From the NCBI RefSeq assembly GCF_009498455.1, contig NZ_CP045644.1:1953001-2017000 (forward strand): a stretch of DNA of 64,000 bases, given 5' to 3'. The stretch's first letter is position 1, and each line of letters opens with the position of its first letter. The notes under the pieces are model-generated. The model did not search any database. It saw only the letters and a list, made by a program, of their open reading frames with translations, and was not told the origin of the DNA. The position numbers and the translations under genes were made by a program. The DNA is from Variovorax paradoxus (GTDB taxonomy: Bacteria; Pseudomonadota; Gammaproteobacteria; Burkholderiales; Burkholderiaceae_C). This document shows positions 55,422 through 64,000 of this stretch, piece by piece.

Positions 55422-56552
55422 TCAGGCCGCCAATCCCTTGTTCGGATTCAGCAGGAATTTCTCCCCGGTCGCCTGCTTCCCATACACCCCGATCGCATCC
55501 AGCTGCAGCGCCTCCACAAGAGACACCTCCCGCGTGTAGTGACTCGCAAACGTCGTCTTCAACTCCGCCACCACGCGCGAACGCAGCCGCTGCGTGCCTT
55601 CATCGCCCAGCTTCTGCAGGAACGGGAACAGCAGCCAGCCGCCCATGCCCCAGGCCATGCCGAAGTTGCGCACGAACTCGGTCGGGCTGCGGTCCAGGCC
55701 GCCGTAGATGTAGACCTGCTTGTGCGTGGTCGAGCCGTAGCGGCTGTATTCCTTGGCGGTGCGGTTCAGCGCCGCTTCCATGCAGCCGAGGATCTGGCCG
55801 GCGAGCTTGCCGCCGCCCGTGGCGTCGAAGGCCAGCGTGGCGCCGGTGGCGACCAGGGCGTCCGTCAGCTGGTCGAGAAATTCCGGCGAGCTCGCGTTGC
55901 AGACGTACTTCGCGCCGATGCTGCGCAGCAGCGCTTCCTGCTCGGGCTTGCGCACGATGTTGACGAGGTCGATGCCGTCCTTCTGGCAGATCTTGTTGAG
56001 CATCTGGCCGAGGTTGGACGCGGCTGCCGTGTGCACCAGCGCCTTGTGGCCTTCCATCCGCATGGTCTCGACCATGCTCAGCGAGGTGAGCGGGTTGACG
56101 AAACACGAGGCGCCATCGGCAGGAGTGGCATCCGCAGGCAGCTCCAGGCACTGCGCAGCGGCGAGGCAGCGGTACTGCGAATACATCGCACCACCGATGG
56201 CCGCCACCGTCTTGCCGAGCAATGCCTGCGCGGCCGGCGACGAACCGGCCTTGACGACCACGCCCGCACCCTCGTTGCCCACGGGCATCGACTGGTCGAG
56301 CCGCGCCGCCATCGACGCGCGTGCGCGCTCGGGCACCATGGCGGTGACGACAGGGCGATCGGCCGTGCCGGAGGCCACCGCGGTGGTCATGTCGGCGGCG
56401 CCGAACAGCAGGCCCAGGTCCGACGGGTTCATCGGCGAGGCCTCGACGCGGATCACCACCTCGTGGGCCTGCGGTTCGGGCATCGGGTCGTCGTGCAGCG
56501 AGAGTTCGAGTTCGCCGTTGGAACGGATGAGAGAGCGCAGCTGGAGTGCCAT
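55422..56552 (-). CDS. Zinc-binding-type (MDR) oxidoreductase without obvious zinc ligands
   Basis: About 376 residues of the medium-chain dehydrogenase/quinone oxidoreductase superfamily: N-terminal GroES-like part (VVIRVEASPMNPSDLGLLFG, GNEGAGVVVKAG) and a Rossmann part (ALVHTAAASNLGQML). The catalytic and structural zinc Cys sets are not evident, closer to quinone or enoyl reductase branches. Cofactor probably NADPH. Stands alone. Confidence 0.85.
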   Translation of the reverse strand: MALQLRSLIRSNGELELSLHDDPMPEPQAHEVVIRVEASPMNPSDLGLLFGAADMTTAVASGTADRPVVTAMVPERARASMAARLDQSMPVGNEGAGVVVKAGSSPAAQALLGKTVAAIGGAMYSQYRCLAAAQCLELPADATPADGASCFVNPLTSLSMVETMRMEGHKALVHTAAASNLGQMLNKICQKDGIDLVNIVRKPEQEALLRSIGAKYVCNASSPEFLDQLTDALVATGATLAFDATGGGKLAGQILGCMEAALNRTAKEYSRYGSTTHKQVYIYGGLDRSPTEFVRNFGMAWGMGGWLLFPFLQKLGDEGTQRLRSRVVAELKTTFASHYTREVSLVEALQLDAIGVYGKQATGEKFLLNPNKGLAA

Positions 56553-56641
56553 GGAGAAGCCCCTGTGAAAGGTCGTTCGGAGATGGCCATCGGCCACGGG
56601 GCGGCCAGTATAGGAGCGGGTGCGCGCGCCTGCTGGCGCCT

Positions 56642-57190
56642 TCAGGACACCACGGGAATCACCGGGGCATGGGCCAGCGCATGGCGCATCTTCAGCGGGT
56701 CGAGCCGCTCGAGGTAGCGCGGAATGTTGCGCCACATCGTGTGGTACCCATAGCCGCCGCGCAGCATCTCCTGGCGCGCGCTGTCCTTGTCCCAGTCCTG
56801 CACGGCCATGCGGTAGACGGCCGCCACCACGCCGGTGCGGTCGGCGCCGTGCATGCAGTGAATGAGCACCGGGCCCTGCTTCTCGGCCTCGCGGATCGCG
56901 ACCAGCGCGCGCAGCACCTTGGCATCGTCGATCGACCAGGTGTTGATCGGCACGCGCACCAGCCGGATGCCGCTGCCCGCAAACACCTTCCGGTCGTCGT
57001 TGAAGGAGCGCAGGCTCACGACGGTGCGGATGCCCAGCGTCTGCAGCGCCGCCACGTTCGCGCGGCGCGGCTGCGCGCTGCGATACAGCGTGGGCGTGAT
57101 GCGGTGCAGGTTCTCGACCTGCAGGGCATTGAGCGGATCGGCCCAGTGGCCGGGGCGCAGGTCGGCGGTCTTCGTTTTTGTCGTTGTCAT
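56642..57190 (-). CDS. Dual-specificity/tyrosine phosphatase-like protein
   Basis: About 182 residues. Active-site loop HCMHGADRTG with nucleophile Cys112 and Arg118, and a likely general acid Asp in NTWSIDD. Such enzymes act on phosphotyrosine, inositol phosphates or phosphatidylglycerophosphate. It is the last gene of a three-gene unit whose reading frames overlap by ATGA, so a role linked to lipid or cell-envelope metabolism is inferred. Confidence 0.82.
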   Translation of the reverse strand: MTTTKTKTADLRPGHWADPLNALQVENLHRITPTLYRSAQPRRANVAALQTLGIRTVVSLRSFNDDRKVFAGSGIRLVRVPINTWSIDDAKVLRALVAIREAEKQGPVLIHCMHGADRTGVVAAVYRMAVQDWDKDSARQEMLRGGYGYHTMWRNIPRYLERLDPLKMRHALAHAPVIPVVS

Positions 57191-57687
57191 CGCGCGCGCG
57201 GACGCCAGTGGCGCACCGTCAGGATCAGCGCCGCGATCGCAAGCCCGCCCCAATAGTCGATCGGCGCACCCCACAGCCAGTGCTTGTGCCAGAACGCCTT
57301 GGTCGGGTTGAAGTTCTCGAAGCCGAAGGCCGGGTTGATGAGGAACCACAGGAAGTCTTCGCAAACCCAGAACACGATCAGCCCCGCAAGCGCCAGACCC
57401 CAGTCGCGCCATGTCCAGCGCCCCTGGAAGGCCAGCGGCGAGAAGAACACCAGCATCATGAAGGTGAACACCCAGGCGTGATAACCCGTCATCGCGCGGC
57501 CACCCCAGAACAGGTCGAGCCAGATGTTGTTCTCGATGCGCCACGTGGGCAGCGAGGTGGCCCAGCCCGCACCGCCTTCGATCTGGATCTCGGCGTTGGC
57601 GAAGAAGAACGCCATCGTCACGACCCACGCGAGGTAGACCAGCGTGCGGCCGATGCCCGGCCGGGGCTCCACGGCGCCGCCGCTCAT
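57187..57687 (-). CDS. Membrane protein of unknown function
   Basis: About 166 residues with four to five membrane segments rich in Trp and Phe ([40 protein letters not shown]). Both ends overlap neighbours by ATGA, placing it firmly between the glycosyltransferase and the phosphatase. No family recognised. Confidence 0.75.
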   Translation of the reverse strand: MSGGAVEPRPGIGRTLVYLAWVVTMAFFFANAEIQIEGGAGWATSLPTWRIENNIWLDLFWGGRAMTGYHAWVFTFMMLVFFSPLAFQGRWTWRDWGLALAGLIVFWVCEDFLWFLINPAFGFENFNPTKAFWHKHWLWGAPIDYWGGLAIAALILTVRHWRPRAR

Positions 57688-58826
57688 TCGACGAGGCCCA
57701 GCACGCGCTGCAGCACCGCACGCGCGGCCTGCGGCTTGCCCAGCGCGCGGCTGCGCGCGGCCATGGCGGCGAGCTTGGCGGGGTCGGCCATGAGGCGCGC
57801 GACCTTGTAGTCCAGGCCGATGGCGTCGTAGGCCAGCCACGCGGCGCTTTCTTCCATGAGGAAGCCGGCGTTGTGCTCTTCCTGCCCCGGAATCGGCGAG
57901 ATCAGCAGCATCGGCTTGCCCAGCGCCAGGCACTCCGACACCGTGAGGCCGCCGGGCTTGGTCACGACCAGGTCGGCCGCGGCCATCATCTTGTGCATCT
58001 CGTTCGTGAAACCGACGGCCACCACGCGGCCCGGATGGCGCCGCGACAGCGCCTCGAGCCGCGCGTGCGCGTCCGCATTGCGGCCGGCCACGGCGATCAC
58101 CTGGAACGGCGTGTCGCCGCCGAGCGCCAGCACGCGCTCGACCATGCTCGGCAGGTCGCCCACGCCGGCACCACCCGACGCCATCAACAGCACCGGCCGT
58201 GCGGGGTCCAGCCCCAGCGCACGAGCGCAGGCCGCGTGCGCCAGCTCGGGTGCATCAGGCTCGGAAAAAGCCGGCATCACCGGAATGCCCGTGACATGCA
58301 CGCGCTCGGGCGGAATGCCGCGTGCGCGCAGCCGGAAGGCGACTTCTTCCGTCGCCGCGAGGTAACCGGTCATGCCCGGCACCAGCCACATGTTGTGCAG
58401 GTCGTAGTCGGTGATCTGCAGCCACACGGGGCACTCGATGCGCCCCCGGTTGCGCTCGCGCATCAGCAGCTCGGCCGGCAGGAAGTGGGTGCAGATCACG
58501 GCGTCGGGCTTGGCGCGGCGAATTTCGCGCACCAGCGCGCCGGTGCTCAGGCGCTCGATGCCGCGTCGCAGCCGCTGCGAGGGCGCGTGGTGCGGCGTGA
58601 CGTCGGTGCGCTGGTGCAGGTACGACCACAGCTCGGGCGCGCGGTTCACCAGCTGGAGGTACCAGTCGGTGTACACCTTGCGAAAGCCCAGCGGCACATG
58701 GGCCATGGCGTCGACATGCACCGCGGTATGCGGCGCGAACGACTGGGCGAGGGTGGATTCAAGCGCCTGGGCGGCGCGCACATGGCCGTTGCCGGCGCTC
58801 ACACTGAGGATCAGGAGATGGGTCAT
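57684..58826 (-). CDS. MGDG synthase-like glycosyltransferase (GT28-type)
   Basis: About 380 residues. N-terminal [17 protein letters not shown] and THFLPAELL fit the MGDG-synthase/diacylglycerol glucosyltransferase N-domain; C-terminal [18 protein letters not shown] and NAGFL fit nucleotide-sugar binding as in MurG relatives. Likely transfers a sugar to a membrane lipid at the inner membrane. ATG at 58826 with AGGAG-like sequence upstream. Head of the three-gene unit. Confidence 0.85.
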   Translation of the reverse strand: MTHLLILSVSAGNGHVRAAQALESTLAQSFAPHTAVHVDAMAHVPLGFRKVYTDWYLQLVNRAPELWSYLHQRTDVTPHHAPSQRLRRGIERLSTGALVREIRRAKPDAVICTHFLPAELLMRERNRGRIECPVWLQITDYDLHNMWLVPGMTGYLAATEEVAFRLRARGIPPERVHVTGIPVMPAFSEPDAPELAHAACARALGLDPARPVLLMASGGAGVGDLPSMVERVLALGGDTPFQVIAVAGRNADAHARLEALSRRHPGRVVAVGFTNEMHKMMAAADLVVTKPGGLTVSECLALGKPMLLISPIPGQEEHNAGFLMEESAAWLAYDAIGLDYKVARLMADPAKLAAMAARSRALGKPQAARAVLQRVLGLVE

Positions 58827-58991
58827 GCAGTAAGGATGCCGGCGGCGTGCCGATTGGCGCGCATTATCGCCACGCATTGCGACACATCGGCCCCGGGCGT
58901 GGCACGGCGCCCGCCATCGGCGAAAATGTCACGGGACGCCCCGTCCCGCGGGCTGTGCACCGCCATCTCGCCAGCCGCAACCATTGCTCCC

Positions 58992-59816
58992 ATGACCGAC
59001 AACGCCCCCGCCCCCGTCCGCCTCAACAAACGCATGGCCGAACTCGGCCTGTGCTCGCGCCGCGAGGCCGACGACTGGATCGCTCAGGGCTGGGTGCGCG
59101 TCAACGGCAAGCCCGCCGAGATGGGCGTGAAGGTCACGCCCAACGACCGCATCGAGGTCGACAAGGCCGCCAAGGGCCAGCAGGCGAACCAGGTCACGAT
59201 CCTCATCAACAAGCCCATCGGCTACGTGAGCGGGCAGGCCGAAGACGGCCACGAGCCGGCGGTCACGCTCTTCACGCCCCAGAACCGCTGGGTGGAAGAC
59301 AACGCGCGCTTTTTCTTCGGCCCGCAGCAGCTGCGCGGCCTGGCGCCGTGCGGGCGGCTCGACATCGACTCCACCGGCCTGCTCGTGATGACGCAGGACG
59401 GGCGCATCGCGCGCCAGCTCATCGGCGAAGACTCGGTGATGGACAAGGAATACCTCGTGCGCGTGGCCTACCACGGCCTGGACCAGCCGGCGCCCACCGG
59501 CCAGCTGGTGCGCCTGGACGACGACGACCCGGTCACCACCAACGTGCAGGCGGTGTTTCCGCCCGCCATGCTCGCGCGGCTGCGGCACGGCCTGAGCCTG
59601 GACGGCCAGGCGCTCAAGCCGGCGCGCGTCGAGTGGCAGAACCCCGAGCAGCTGCGCTTCGTGCTCACCGAAGGCAAGAAGCGCCAGATCCGCCGCATGT
59701 GCGAGCTGGTCGGCCTCAAGGTGGTGGGGCTGAAGCGCGTGCGCATCGGCAAGGTGATGCTCGGCAACCTGCCGGTCGGGCAGTGGCGCTACCTGGCGCC
59801 GCACGAGAAGTTCTAA
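58992..59816 (+). CDS. S4-domain pseudouridine synthase (RsuA/RluB/RluF family)
   Basis: About 274 residues. N-terminal S4 RNA-binding domain ([20 protein letters not shown]), catalytic Asp124 in [12 protein letters not shown], and C-terminal [15 protein letters not shown]. Modifies uridine in rRNA. Features best fit the RluF/RluB subgroup of 23S rRNA enzymes; the exact site cannot be told. Confidence 0.9.
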   Translation: MTDNAPAPVRLNKRMAELGLCSRREADDWIAQGWVRVNGKPAEMGVKVTPNDRIEVDKAAKGQQANQVTILINKPIGYVSGQAEDGHEPAVTLFTPQNRWVEDNARFFFGPQQLRGLAPCGRLDIDSTGLLVMTQDGRIARQLIGEDSVMDKEYLVRVAYHGLDQPAPTGQLVRLDDDDPVTTNVQAVFPPAMLARLRHGLSLDGQALKPARVEWQNPEQLRFVLTEGKKRQIRRMCELVGLKVVGLKRVRIGKVMLGNLPVGQWRYLAPHEKF

Positions 59817-59830
59817 CCAAAAATCGACCC

Positions 59831-60943
59831 ATGGCCGCGGTGCTGAGCCGGCGCGCATTGAACCGGGCCACGCTGGCGCGGCAGATGCTGCTGGCGCGGC
59901 GCAAGGCGACCGTCGTGCAGGCCATCGACAAGCTGGCCGGTTTGCAGGCGCAGGCGCCCAACCCACCGTACGTCGGTCTGTGGAGCCGGCTCGAAGGCTT
60001 TCGCCGCGAGCAGTTGACCGATGCGCTGAAAACACGCCGCATCGTGCGCATGTCGACGCTGCGGGCGACCCTGCACCTGATGACCGCCCCGGACGCGTGG
60101 GCCTGGCGGCCGTTGCTCGAACCGGTGCACCAGCGCGGCCTGTCGGGCCTGCATGCGCGGGCCCTGGAAGGCGTCGACCGTGCGGCCGTGGTGAAGGCGG
60201 GCCGTGCGCTGCTCGATGGCGGACCGCTCACCGGCACGGCGCTCGGCCAGGCGCTTGCCGGGCGTTGGAAGAACCACGCGCCGGCTTCACTTGCCGCGCT
60301 CATCCGCAACAACGTGCCGCTGGTTCACCTGCCGCCCGCGGGCAGCTGGAACTCGCACCAGAACGCGCTGCTGCAGCCGCTCGGCGCATGGCTCGGTGAA
60401 TCCGCCGCCGAGATCGCAGAAGCCACGCAAGACGACCTGCTCCTGCGCTACCTCGCCGCCTTCGGCCCCGCGACACTGGCCGATGCGGGCGCGTGGTCGG
60501 GCCTCACGGGGTGGAAGGCCGTGGCCGAACGGCTGCGGCCGCAGCTGCGCGTGTTCACCGGCGAGCAGGGCCAGGAACTCTTCGATCTGCCGCGCGCGCC
60601 GCGCCCCGACCCCGACACGCACGCGCCGCCGCGCCTGGTCGCCGAATGGGACAACCTGCTGCTCTCGCACGCCGACCGCAGCCGCGTGCTCGACGAGGCG
60701 CATCGCGCCCGCGTGTTCACCGTCAACGGCATCGTGCGCGGCACGGTGCTGCTCGACGGCTTCGTGGCGGGCACCTGGAAGATCGAACGCGCGACGCAGG
60801 CGGCCACCGTGGTTCTGGAGCCCTTCACGCGCTGGTCGGCGGCCGACCGGCGCGGCGTGGAGGAAGAGGCGCTGCGCCTGCTGGCCTTTGCCGCGGGCGC
60901 AGAAGGCGAGCGGCACGCGGTTCGCGTCCTGAGCCCCGCCTAA
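59831..60943 (+). CDS. Winged-helix DNA-binding protein of the AlkZ/YcaQ (HTH_42) family
   Basis: About 370 residues, 14 bp after the pseudouridine synthase. The first 45 residues contain GLQAQAP; Q39-A-Q41 matches the Q-x-Q motif used by AlkZ-type DNA glycosylases to release alkylated bases or unhook crosslinks, whereas YcaQ/AlkX has Q-x-D. The tandem winged-helix pattern (TLRATLHLMTAPD, then FGPATLADAGAWSGL) fits. DNA repair role inferred from the family. Confidence 0.8.
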   Translation: MAAVLSRRALNRATLARQMLLARRKATVVQAIDKLAGLQAQAPNPPYVGLWSRLEGFRREQLTDALKTRRIVRMSTLRATLHLMTAPDAWAWRPLLEPVHQRGLSGLHARALEGVDRAAVVKAGRALLDGGPLTGTALGQALAGRWKNHAPASLAALIRNNVPLVHLPPAGSWNSHQNALLQPLGAWLGESAAEIAEATQDDLLLRYLAAFGPATLADAGAWSGLTGWKAVAERLRPQLRVFTGEQGQELFDLPRAPRPDPDTHAPPRLVAEWDNLLLSHADRSRVLDEAHRARVFTVNGIVRGTVLLDGFVAGTWKIERATQAATVVLEPFTRWSAADRRGVEEEALRLLAFAAGAEGERHAVRVLSPA

Positions 60944-60971
60944 GCCTCTCCTAAGTCTTCGCGCCTACGCT
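60928..60971 (+). promoter_or_regulatory. Phased hexamer array and promoter of the two-component operon
   Basis: CCTGAG (60928), CCTAAG (60939) and CCTAAG (60950) recur every 11 bp, the two last with exact N5 spacing like PmrA-type boxes. Ten bases after the last hexamer is TACGCT (60966-60971), a plausible -10. The first repeats overlap the end of the preceding gene. Probably bound by the response regulator just downstream. Confidence 0.65.
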
Positions 60972-61041
60972 GCGCCGCGGCGCAGGGCCACTACCGATCA
61001 TCCCGGTCGCGTGCTACCTTGCGCGCGAAGGAGTCGCCGCG

Positions 61042-61698
61042 ATGCGCGTGCTGCTGGTGGAAGACGACGAAATGATCGGGCGCAGCCTGAAGCAGGCGCT
61101 CGAGGGCGCGGGCTGGTCGGCCGACTGGGTGCGCGACGGCGAACTGGCGCACAGCGCGCTCGGCGACGGCGGCTACACCTGCGTGCTGCTCGACCTGGGC
61201 CTGCCGCGCCAGGACGGCACCGAGGTGCTGCGCCGCGCGCGCGAACGCGGCGACGCCACGCCCGTGCTGGTGCTCACCGCGCGCGACGGCCTGGACGATC
61301 GCATCCACAGCCTGGACCTCGGCGCCGACGACTACCTGCTCAAGCCCTTCGAGTTCCGCGAACTGCTCGCGCGCATGCGCGCCGTGGTGCGCCGCCGCGA
61401 CGGCGCCGCGCATTCACGGATCGGCACTGCCGCGCTGCAGCTGGACCTCACGACGCGCGAGGTGGCCGTGAACGGCGTGCCCGAGGCGCTCACCGCGCGC
61501 GAGTTCGCACTGCTGCACGCACTGCTGGAGCGGCCCGGCGCCATCCTCTCGCGCGAGCAGCTCGAGAACCGCATCTACGGCTGGGGCGACGAAGTGACCA
61601 GCAATGCGATCGATGTGCTGATCCACGGCATGCGCCGCAAGCTCGGCGCCGACGCGATCCGCAACGTGCGCGGGCTCGGCTGGCGAGTGGCTGCATGA
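61042..61698 (+). CDS. OmpR-family response regulator (QseB/PmrA-like)
   Basis: 218 residues. Receiver with Asp51 in LLDLGLPRQDG, Lys in LLKPFEFREL, and a winged-helix output domain (EALTAREFALLHALLERPG, GWGDEVTSNAIDVLIHGMRR). The S-N-A-I-D-V recognition region is typical of the QseB/PmrA group, which binds direct-repeat boxes. Overlaps the kinase gene (ATGA). Likely autoregulated through the repeat array at 60928. Confidence 0.9.
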   Translation: MRVLLVEDDEMIGRSLKQALEGAGWSADWVRDGELAHSALGDGGYTCVLLDLGLPRQDGTEVLRRARERGDATPVLVLTARDGLDDRIHSLDLGADDYLLKPFEFRELLARMRAVVRRRDGAAHSRIGTAALQLDLTTREVAVNGVPEALTAREFALLHALLERPGAILSREQLENRIYGWGDEVTSNAIDVLIHGMRRKLGADAIRNVRGLGWRVAA

Positions 61699-63056
61699 CC
61701 GGTGACCGCCGCTGGTGGCGCCCGCGTTCGCTGCGCACCCAGCTGTTGCTGTGGCTGGTCACGCTGCATGTGGTGGCGGCGGTGCTCACGGCGTGGTTCT
61801 CTTTCCTGGCCTACGGCAACCTCGTTCACAACGCGCTGGACGACCAGATGCGGCTGGTGGCCGAGTCGTACGCGGGCAACGACCCGCCCAAGACCCCGCG
61901 CGCGATGGACGGCGAAGCGGCGTTCTCGCGCGGCGCCTTCGTCGTGCAACTCTGGAGCGCCGACGGCGCCACCTTGCGCGCGAGTTCGTGGCCCGCGCTG
62001 TCGGTGCCGCTGCAGCCCGGCAGCGGCTTCCGCGACGTGCACGCGGAAGGGCCCGCACATTCGCGCTGGCGCGTGTTCACGGCCGAGCCCGCGCTGCATG
62101 CCGACGCGCCGCGCGTGCAGGTGCTGCAGAACGAGGACTACCGGCACCGCCGTGCGCTGCGCCGCGCCCTGCTCGAAGGCCTGCCGATCGCGCTGCTGCT
62201 GCCGGCGGCGCTGCTGGTGCTGTGGCTCATCGTGTCGGCCGCCTCGCGCTCGCTGCGCGGCGTGGCGCGCGACGTGGCCTCGCAGGACGAGCGTCGCCCC
62301 ACCGAGCTGTCGCTGGCGCGCGTGCCCGACGAGATCACGCCGCTGGTGGGCGCCTTCAACCACCTGCTGTCGCGCGTGCGCAGCGCCTTCGCCACGCAGC
62401 GCCGCTTCGTGCAGGACGCAGCGCACGAGCTGCGCACGCCGATGGCCGCCATCGGCCTGCAGATCGAGAACCTGCGCGCGCACGTGCCGGCGGGCGAAGC
62501 CACCGACCGCTTCAACCAGCTCGAAGCCGGCGTGACGCGCGCGCAGCACCTGATCGAGCAGCTGCTGCAGCTGTCGCGGCAGGACGCGCCGCCCTCGGAT
62601 GCGCCGGGCGAGCGGGTCGACATCGAAGCGTTGCTGCGCGACAGCCTGGGCCAGCGCATGGTGCTGGCCGATGCGCGGCGCATCGACGTGGGCTTTGAAG
62701 GACTCACGAGCGCCGTGGTGACTGCACCCGCGTCCGAACTGCGCAGCGTGTTCGACAACCTCATCGACAACGCGCTGCGCTATGCGCCCGAAGGTGGCGT
62801 GGTCGATGTGCGGCTGCACCGGGTCGAGGACGGACAGGCGGTGGTCGACGTGCTGGACAACGGACCGGGCATTCCGCCGGCCGAACTGGAGCGCGTGTTC
62901 GACCGCTTCTTTCGCGTGCCCGGCGCGGCGGCGGGCGGCAGCGGGCTGGGCCTGGCGATTGCGCGCACGGCGGCGGAGCGGCATGGGCTGCGCATCGAAC
63001 TGCGCAACCGCGAGGACGGGCCGGGGTTGAGGGCGCGGGTGCTGCTGCCGATGTAG
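61695..63056 (+). CDS. Sensor histidine kinase (QseC-like)
   Basis: About 453 residues: N-terminal membrane helix (LRTQLLLWLVTLHVVAAVLT), periplasmic sensor of about 120 residues, second helix (LPIALLLPAALLVLWLIV), HAMP-like linker, His244 in DAAHELRTPMAAI, and ATP-binding motifs NLIDNALRYA, DNGPGIP and GSGLGLAI. The periplasmic part has no clear metal or ligand motif. Partner of the upstream regulator. Confidence 0.92.
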   Translation: MTGDRRWWRPRSLRTQLLLWLVTLHVVAAVLTAWFSFLAYGNLVHNALDDQMRLVAESYAGNDPPKTPRAMDGEAAFSRGAFVVQLWSADGATLRASSWPALSVPLQPGSGFRDVHAEGPAHSRWRVFTAEPALHADAPRVQVLQNEDYRHRRALRRALLEGLPIALLLPAALLVLWLIVSAASRSLRGVARDVASQDERRPTELSLARVPDEITPLVGAFNHLLSRVRSAFATQRRFVQDAAHELRTPMAAIGLQIENLRAHVPAGEATDRFNQLEAGVTRAQHLIEQLLQLSRQDAPPSDAPGERVDIEALLRDSLGQRMVLADARRIDVGFEGLTSAVVTAPASELRSVFDNLIDNALRYAPEGGVVDVRLHRVEDGQAVVDVLDNGPGIPPAELERVFDRFFRVPGAAAGGSGLGLAIARTAAERHGLRIELRNREDGPGLRARVLLPM

Positions 63057-63069
63057 AGGGCGCGGTGAT

Positions 63070-63124
63070 GCTCACGCTCCGCTCATTCTTCGCTCACGCT
63101 CGCCTCAGTCAGGCTGCCTAGAGT
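63070..63124 (+). promoter_or_regulatory. Phased repeat array and promoter of the secreted protein gene
   Basis: GCTCA at 63070, 63081 and 63092 and CCTCA at 63103 recur exactly every 11 bp. The last is CCTCAG, then ten bases, then TAGAGT (63119-63124) as -10. From the last hexamer on it shares CCT-n-AGTC-n5-GCCTA with the promoter at 60950-60968, so both are probably controlled by the same regulator. Confidence 0.65.
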
Positions 63125-63199
63125 GGCTGCAGGTCCTGCTGCGCGCGGTCCGCGCGACGGCTCCGGACCGGAGACAACCTGCCCTCAGGAGAACACACC

Positions 63200-63541
63200 A
63201 TGCGCACTTCGTTCCAACTTCTTGCCGTTGCTTCCTTCGCCGCGTTCGCGGCCCTGGGCACGGTCCACGCGTCCGCCGAAACCACCGACGGTTCGGACTT
63301 CCATCCGCTGCAGATGAATTCGCCGGAGAACCCGGAGGTGCAGGCCGGCGCGATGGCGGCGGCACGTCCGAGCGGCACGGAGCCCATCGGGCAATCGACC
63401 TCGGCGCCGGCGATCAATGGGATGACGCCGGTGTCCGACATCGAGGCGGGCGCCTATGCGGCGTCGCACCCGACGGGCACGGAGCCCATCGGGCAATCGA
63501 CTTCACTGCCGATGGTGAAGTCGGGCAGCAGCGGAAGCTGA
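63200..63541 (+). CDS. Small secreted protein with two internal repeats
   Basis: 113 residues, signal peptide ending near TVHASA. The mature part holds two copies of a motif with shared G-T-E-P-I-G-Q-S-T, beginning EVQAGAMAAARPSGTEPIGQ and DIEAGAYAASHPTGTEPIGQ. No Cys, no known fold. Its promoter matches that of the two-component operon, so it is a likely target of that system and perhaps an envelope stress or surface factor. Confidence 0.75.
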   Translation: MRTSFQLLAVASFAAFAALGTVHASAETTDGSDFHPLQMNSPENPEVQAGAMAAARPSGTEPIGQSTSAPAINGMTPVSDIEAGAYAASHPTGTEPIGQSTSLPMVKSGSSGS

Positions 63542-63565
63542 GTCCGCCGCCGAAGATTTACCAGC

Positions 63566-64000
63566 TCAGTCGTCGTTGCTGCTGAGCAGTGCGCGGTAGA
63601 TCACCGCGCCGATGATCGCGCCCACGATCGGGGCGACCCAGAACAGCCACAGCTCCGACATCGCGTACGACGGGCCGAACAGGGCCGGGCCGGTGCTGCG
63701 CGCCGGGTTCACCGAGGTGTTGGTCACGGGGATCGACACCAGGTGGATCAGCGTCAGGCACAGGCCGATGGCCATGCCTGCGAAGCCGGCTGCCGCGCGC
63801 CGGGCGGTGGCACCGAGGATCACGATCAGGAACACGGCGGTCATCACCACTTCGCTGATGAGTGCAGCCGTCATGCTGTACTTGCCGGGCGAGTGCTCGC
63901 CGTAGCCGTTGGTGGCAAAGCCGCCGATGTCCGCGCCCGGCTTGCCGGTGGCAATCAGGTACAGCACGCCGGCCGCCGCGATGGCGCCCAGCACCTGCGA
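63566..64000 (-). CDS. aqpZ: Aquaporin (AqpZ-like), N-terminal part outside the window
   Basis: The last 140-odd residues of a membrane channel of the MIP family. The second NPA box is present as [14 protein letters not shown], with the selectivity Arg directly after NPA, and helices [19 protein letters not shown] and [19 protein letters not shown]. The SVNPARS context and short C-terminus favour a water-selective AqpZ over a glycerol facilitator. Confidence 0.9.
   Translation of the reverse strand, partial: SQVLGAIAAAGVLYLIATGKPGADIGGFATNGYGEHSPGKYSMTAALISEVVMTAVFLIVILGATARRAAAGFAGMAIGLCLTLIHLVSIPVTNTSVNPARSTGPALFGPSYAMSELWLFWVAPIVGAIIGAVIYRALLSSNDD

Overview
The window is GC-rich, densely coded beta-proteobacterial DNA. 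Family content points to Comamonadaceae, most likely a Variovorax-like soil organism: orphan Bug/TTT binding proteins, a complete Sox thiosulfate-oxidation cluster, a Liv-type ABC importer joined to CoA ligases, a QseBC-like two-component pair and Kdp potassium uptake. The genus is inferred from gene content and composition only. I saw no rRNA, tRNA, CRISPR array, integrase or insertion sequence. No gap without a gene exceeds 300 bp.

Layout. 1-941: end of a lower-GC block with a truncated gene overlapping a 250-residue protein that has a HEPN-like motif and a winged helix. 1197-10098: PQQ alcohol dehydrogenase, LuxR-type regulator, lipoprotein, Bug protein, a peptidase-pilin fusion and a membrane protein. 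10089-18704 (minus): seven-gene operon with two CoA ligases and a five-component ABC importer, probably for an organic acid that is trapped as its CoA ester. It is divergent from a Crp/Fnr regulator (18789), with a perfect Crp-type palindrome between them. 19565-25515: small genes, an SDR enzyme, a second Bug protein, a VOC protein and an unusual membrane-inserted serine hydrolase. 25578-32578 (minus): tripartite RND efflux operon, a cysteine-bearing winged-helix regulator and sodB.

32850-43352: sulfur-oxidation region in the order ArsR regulator, DsrE-like protein, soxH-like, thioredoxin-like, cytochrome c, soxC, soxD, soxY, soxZ, soxA, soxX, soxB, YeeE/YedE transporter. All SoxXA, SoxYZ, SoxB and SoxCD parts are present, so complete oxidation of thiosulfate to sulfate is expected. 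43445-44845: msrA, a shortened thioredoxin-fold gene and a cupin. 44982-46190: lipoprotein with an apparently compensated double frameshift. 46464-55212: kdp operon with three extra small or unknown genes and a recognisable KdpE box. 55422-60943: dehydrogenase, a three-gene overlapping unit (glycosyltransferase, membrane protein, tyrosine phosphatase), pseudouridine synthase and an AlkZ/YcaQ-like protein. 61042-63541: response regulator, sensor kinase and a small secreted repeat protein whose promoter matches that of the regulator. The window ends inside an aquaporin gene.

The most original sequence-level signals are 11-bp-phased repeat arrays shared by the two promoters flanking the two-component pair, extra small genes inside the kdp operon, the Crp-type palindrome at 18740, the compensated frameshift at 46054-46115, and the hydrolase whose catalytic fold is split by a large membrane insert.
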